NCBI RefSeq assembly: GCF_003030465.1
Contig: NZ_CP028339.1
Location: forward strand, 2,888,041 to 2,952,040
Length of the DNA stretch: 64,000 nucleotides
Origin: Thauera aromatica K172
Lineage (GTDB): Bacteria; Pseudomonadota; Gammaproteobacteria; Burkholderiales; Rhodocyclaceae
Direction of reading: 5' to 3'
A program made the position numbers and the translations under genes. The notes beneath the pieces were generated by a model. That model made no database searches. It worked only from the letters and a program-made list of their open reading frames with translations, and was not told the DNA's origin. Position 1 is the first letter of the stretch; every line of letters begins with the position of its first letter. This document shows, piece after piece, positions 61,569 through 64,000 of this stretch.

Positions 61569-61580
61569 TGACAATTGTCA
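61569..61580. promoter_or_regulatory. Perfect 12-bp palindrome upstream of the flp genes
   Basis: TGACAATTGTCA lies 104 bp upstream of the flp 2 start and 4 bp past the receiver-only gene. A TATAGT about 35 bp before the flp 2 start could be a -10, without an evident -35. The palindrome is a candidate operator for the locus; the binding protein is unknown. Confidence 0.4.
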
Positions 61581-61584
61581 CGGC

Positions 61585-62019
61585 TCATGCCCGGAAAACA
61601 CCGGAATCCGCCCCGCGGCCTTTGCCGTCCGCTCGAGCTGCGGCGCACCGGATGGCATCGATCAGCTCCTGGCCTTCTCCTCCCTTGGAGACGAAGAAGG
61701 CAGCGATATCCGGTGGCAGCGCACGCAGGCGGCGTTCCGCCCCGGTCAGGGTGCTGAACAGCACGATCACGGCATGGCAGCAGGCACGCAACCGGGGAAT
61801 GAGGGCGAGGCCGTCCTCGCCGCCGAGTTCGACATCGAGGACGATGATGTCGGGCTGCAGATGGAGCGCCAGTTCGAGCGCGTCGCGACCGCAGCCGGCG
61901 GACCCGGCGAGGTGGAGAAAAGGCGCCTCGCTGCCGATCAGCGCACCGACACCGGCAAGGATGGCGGGCTGGTCATCGACGAGCAGGACTTCGATGGGGT
62001 CTCCAGCGGAACGGCCCAC
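61585..62019 (-). CDS. Receiver-only response regulator
   Basis: A 144-residue protein consisting of one REC domain: EVLLVDDQPAILAGVGALIG with the acidic pair, IIVLDVELGGEDGLALIPRL with the phospho-Asp and FFVSKGGEGQELIDAIRCAA with the Lys. After the last helix there are only about 18 residues and no HTH, whereas the related NarL-type regulator at 63.1 kb continues into LuxR DNA-binding helices. Either this is a genuine single-domain regulator or a regulator that lost its output domain. The start is GTG at 62019, and no good ribosome site is visible. Confidence 0.8.
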   Translation of the reverse strand: MGRSAGDPIEVLLVDDQPAILAGVGALIGSEAPFLHLAGSAGCGRDALELALHLQPDIIVLDVELGGEDGLALIPRLRACCHAVIVLFSTLTGAERRLRALPPDIAAFFVSKGGEGQELIDAIRCAAARADGKGRGADSGVFRA

Positions 62020-62130
62020 GGCGGTAGCATCCAGGCAGGCGGCACTGGCCGCGATGGTTCGATCCTAGCGCTCGTCACCAGCACTGCCCATGGGCGTTCG
62101 CAACCGGGGAGCAGGGGATAAACCGCCTAC

Positions 62131-62147
62131 CCGGGCAGAGCGCCCGG
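62131..62147. other. Small inverted repeat in the 267-bp gap before the toxin gene end
   Basis: The gap 62020-62286 has no gene. It is GC-rich and contains CCGGGC / GCCCGG with a 5-nt loop, without a T-run. It might end the toxin-antitoxin transcript. Nothing else is recognisable. Confidence 0.3.
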
Positions 62148-62286
62148 ACGGCGCCCGAACCCGCAAGGAAGCGACCGGCGCGTCCGTTACGCCCGCCCGG
62201 GCCAGGAACGGTTGCACGAGGCGAGGGAGGTGGCAGCAGATGGGGCGAACATAGGAGCGAGGCGGGTGCCGCCGCGTAGAGGGAAT

Positions 62287-62607
62287 TCACTTTCTACAGT
62301 AGGTAGCATCGTGATCCGGCGCAATGGTGAGCAGGCGAATGAAGTCCCCGTCACGGTGCGCAATGGCCCGGCGAGCCTGGGTGATGCGCAGGGAGTAGAT
62401 CGCGTCGATGCCCTTGGGTGGCTTGACGCTGGTAATCTTTTCCCACTTGAGCCCCTGGTCGCGGTAGAGCTGATTCCAGGTCAGCTGACGAATCTTGTTG
62501 AGCGTGTCCAGCACCGCGTGCCGCTCGGGCTTTTGCAGCGTCAGCAGCTTGTCCTGAAAGACAGGGTTGTTCAGGTCGAGCCTGACCTTGGCTTCACTGC
62601 CCGCCAT
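62287..62607 (-). CDS. RelE-like toxin of a type II toxin-antitoxin pair
   Basis: A 106-residue basic protein. The C-terminal half has the RelE/ParE-fold strand pattern: SVKPPKGIDAIYSLRITQAR, RAIAHRDGDFIRLLTIAPDH, and an end Tyr (DATYCRK). Such toxins are ribosome-dependent mRNA nucleases or gyrase inhibitors. It overlaps the antitoxin gene by 14 bp, the usual coupled arrangement with the antitoxin first. Family placement is by pattern and moderately sure. Confidence 0.75.
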   Translation of the reverse strand: MAGSEAKVRLDLNNPVFQDKLLTLQKPERHAVLDTLNKIRQLTWNQLYRDQGLKWEKITSVKPPKGIDAIYSLRITQARRAIAHRDGDFIRLLTIAPDHDATYCRK

Positions 62608-62875
62608 GTTCGAGGCGCTTCAGAGTGCCTTCGACGTCGGTATCCGCTGCGGCATGGGTGACGGACCAAGCCATGGCGGCCTGCAGGTCCGCCGCAGCCC
62701 GGGATTCGTGCAGCCAGCGTTCGTTGTCAGGGATGACTGTCGCGGTACGCACGATCCAGACGCCGGGTTCGCGTTCTTCCACCAGCACCTGGCGGCCGGC
62801 GTATTGTTTGCCCAGAGAGATCTGGCCATTGGCGCCGACGACCTTGACCGTGGATGAGTGTGCAGTGGTTGCCAT
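62594..62875 (-). CDS. AbrB/SpoVT-like antitoxin
   Basis: A 93-residue protein. The N-terminal half, VKVVGANGQISLGKQYAGRQ then VLVEEREPGVWIVRTATVIP, reads as a swapped-hairpin AbrB DNA-binding domain (NGQISLGK... in place of the usual GRITIPK). The C-terminal half is helical (RAAADLQAAMAWSVTHAAAD) and likely wraps the toxin. It precedes and overlaps the RelE-like gene. DNA binding to its own promoter is expected by analogy. Confidence 0.75.
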   Translation of the reverse strand: MATTAHSSTVKVVGANGQISLGKQYAGRQVLVEEREPGVWIVRTATVIPDNERWLHESRAAADLQAAMAWSVTHAAADTDVEGTLKRLEHGGQ

Positions 62876-62913
62876 AATGAAGCTCCTGGATCGCTCTGCA
62901 CGACATTATGATT

Positions 62914-62994
62914 TTAGTGCGGCACCAATTCAAGATCTTCGCCGGTCTTGAGGTGCTCGCCCGTATCCCATTTCCGCAGTTTGATGGTTCCCAT
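62914..62994 (-). pseudogene. N-terminal remnant of a HigA-type antidote gene
   Basis: The minus strand encodes 26 residues, MGTIKLRKWDTGEHLKTGED and LELVPH, then a stop. The opening resembles addiction-module antidotes that start M-T-x-K-x-x-x-W/F-D-x-x-E-x-L-x-(T/S)-x-E-D, normally about 95 residues long with an HTH. Here the HTH is missing. It lies 9 bp after the toxin remnant, the normal toxin-then-antidote order. Confidence 0.5.
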
Positions 62995-63003
62995 TTTCAC
63001 CTC

Positions 63004-63081
63004 TTACAACTGCCGTGCCAGTTCAAGCGCAGTCTTGATGTCCTTCGGCATTTCTGACGATCCTTTGTCCGCCTCATTGCG
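63004..63081 (-). pseudogene. C-terminal remnant of a HigB/RelE-type killer gene
   Basis: An open stretch without a start encodes DKGSSEMPKDIKTALELARQ and Leu before the stop. It resembles the end of addiction-module killer proteins (GGDKxSQxxDIxxAxxLA). Only about 25 codons survive. Immediately upstream begins the NarL regulator's 3' end, so the toxin's core has been deleted. Confidence 0.5.
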
Positions 63082-63122
63082 CCATGGATCGTCTGCTCGG
63101 ATACGGCTGCCGGTACGGCCGC

Positions 63123-63806
63123 TCAGGGATTGGCGGCGCCGATCTGGTGTTCCTTGGCGTAAACGTAGAGTTCGAGCCGACCGTGGACGCCGAGCTTGTG
63201 GTAGATGGTGGTGAGGTGGTTGCGCAGGGTGTGCTCGCTGATGCCGAGGCTTTCGGCGATGACCAGGCTCTTGGCGCCGCGGTGGTGGAGCACGGCGGCG
63301 ATGACTTCGTTTTCCTTCTGGGTCAGGCCGGCGATGCGGGCGTCGCGCTCGTCGTGCTCGGCGCGCTGGCCCTTGAGCAGGCCCATGATGTCGTCGATCA
63401 TGCCGCGGTTAACCCAGATGTCGCCGGCGTGGACCTGCTCGATCGCGCGCAGTAGCTGTTCCACCGACTCTTCCTTGCGCACCACGCCGCGCGCACCGGC
63501 GGCAACGGCGCGGCACTGGGCGTCGTGGTCGCGGTAGCCGGTCAGGACCAGGATGCGGGCGCGCAGGCGGCGGCCGAGTTCGGGCAGCGCGAGGCTGGCA
63601 TCGACGCCGCCGAGGTCGAGGTCGAGCACCAGCACGTCGGCGTCGAAGGCGGCCGGCGTGGCGAGCAGCTCGTCGATGCTGGTGGCGCTGCCGAGCAGGC
63701 GCATGCGGTCTGCAGCGCTGTCGATGAGGCGCTCCAGGCCCCACAGCGTGGCGCGATGGTCATCGACCAGGAAGACGCCGATCGTGTTCGTGGTACAGGT
63801 CGTCAT
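63123..63806 (-). CDS. NarL/LuxR-family response regulator of the Tad region
   Basis: A 227-residue regulator. Receiver: GVFLVDDHRATLWGLERLID, phospho-Asp in VLVLDLDLGGVDASLAL and Lys in GVVRKEESVEQLLRAIEQ. HTH: LTQKENEVIAAVLHHRGAKS and LGISEHTLRNHLTTIYHKLG. It overlaps the upstream kinase gene by 4 bp (ATGA), so the two form a two-component system. Its nearness to the tad genes suggests that it controls them; this is inference. Confidence 0.93.
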   Translation of the reverse strand: MTTCTTNTIGVFLVDDHRATLWGLERLIDSAADRMRLLGSATSIDELLATPAAFDADVLVLDLDLGGVDASLALPELGRRLRARILVLTGYRDHDAQCRAVAAGARGVVRKEESVEQLLRAIEQVHAGDIWVNRGMIDDIMGLLKGQRAEHDERDARIAGLTQKENEVIAAVLHHRGAKSLVIAESLGISEHTLRNHLTTIYHKLGVHGRLELYVYAKEHQIGAANP

Positions 63807-64000
63807 GGTGCACTCGCTCGGGCCGCGGGCCCCTTCGGGATGGAGATGATGAGGTCGGTGAACCCCGCCTGCTGCAGTTCGACGCGGACGCTGCCGTGCA
63901 GGGCGTGCACCCGCTCCGCGATCGAGCGCGGCATGAAGGCGGGCGGAGCGGCGGCGGGGTCGTGGGCGTTGCGGATCTGCAGTTCGCAGGTTTGGGGGTG
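63803..64000 (-). CDS. Sensor histidine kinase (partial, only the C-terminus in window)
   Basis: The last 65 codons of a NarX/UhpB-type kinase are visible. ELQIRNAHDP is the end of the N-box region strand. FMPRSIAERVHALHGSVRVE corresponds to the G-box helix of HATPase_c domains in this family, and FTDLIISIPKG is the closing strand. The gene runs off the right edge. Its TGA overlaps the regulator's ATG. Confidence 0.8.
   Translation of the reverse strand, partial: HPQTCELQIRNAHDPAAAPPAFMPRSIAERVHALHGSVRVELQQAGFTDLIISIPKGPAARASAP

Noticed and set aside
62075..62290. A 71-codon minus-strand frame in the gap after the toxin gene
   Set aside because: Pro/Arg/Ala/Gly-rich translation without ribosome site, domain or signal peptide; typical of random GC-rich DNA.

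Overview
The window is high-GC proteobacterial chromosome. Its layout fits a betaproteobacterium, most likely of the Rhodocyclales (Azoarcus, Thauera, Aromatoleum type). The reasons are the fused tRNA-tufB / secE-nusG / rpoBC / str / S10 / spc / alpha gene order, the uvrA-MFS-ssb neighbourhood, a PhaM-like polyhydroxyalkanoate-granule protein and a Tad pilus locus. The taxonomic placement is inference from gene order and protein style; no search was run.

Region 1 (1-10.6 kb), accessory and housekeeping genes, mostly on the minus strand: the front end of an RND efflux pump with its periplasmic adaptor, a small CbiX-type chelatase, TcdA (tRNA ct6A cyclase), a metallo-beta-lactamase-fold hydrolase, ssb and an MFS transporter. 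uvrA lies on the plus strand, and galE is convergent with it and overlaps it by 40 bp.

Region 2 (10.6-42.9 kb), one uninterrupted minus-strand supercluster of about 32 kb. In transcription order: tRNA-Tyr, tRNA-Gly, tRNA-Thr, tuf copy 2, tRNA-Trp, secE, nusG, rplK, rplA, rplJ, rplL, rpoB, rpoC, rpsL, rpsG, fusA, tuf copy 1, rpsJ, rplC, rplD, rplW, rplB, rpsS, rplV, rpsC, rplP, rpmC, rpsQ, rplN, rplX, rplE, rpsN, rpsH, rplF, rplR, rpsE, rpmD, rplO, secY, infA, rpmJ, rpsM, rpsK, rpsD, rpoA, rplQ, then a rho-independent terminator. The two tuf genes appear identical at nucleotide level. Promoter-like sequences and hairpins sit at several operon junctions: before tRNA-Tyr, the L10 leader, and the rplL/rpoB, rpoB/rpoC, rpoC/rpsL, rpsG/fusA, rpsJ/rplC, rpsQ/rplN and rpmJ/rpsM gaps. 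These suggest how the cluster is split into differently expressed segments.

Region 3 (43-47.9 kb): an FAD-linked D-2-hydroxyacid (D-lactate/glycolate type) dehydrogenase, a LuxR-family response regulator, a divergent hybrid sensor kinase and the PhaM-like gene. A perfect 15-bp stem closes the convergent junction with the next region.

Region 4 (47.9-64 kb), a Tad/Flp type IVb pilus locus on the minus strand. In transcription order: a two-component pair (kinase truncated by the window edge plus a NarL-type regulator), the remains of one toxin-antitoxin module, an intact AbrB-like/RelE-like toxin-antitoxin pair, a receiver-only regulator, two Flp pilins, TadV peptidase, an AAA+ ATPase, CpaB, the CpaC secretin, a small lipoprotein, TadG-like, two TadE-like pseudopilins, CpaE/TadZ, TadA, TadB, TadC and a TPR lipoprotein with a LytR_C-like end. 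The Tad proteins should build a cell-envelope machine that exports and assembles Flp fibres for attachment. The AAA+ ATPase and the toxin-antitoxin insertion are the least conventional parts.

No stretch without a gene exceeds about 300 bases. I saw no insertion sequence, CRISPR array or prophage.
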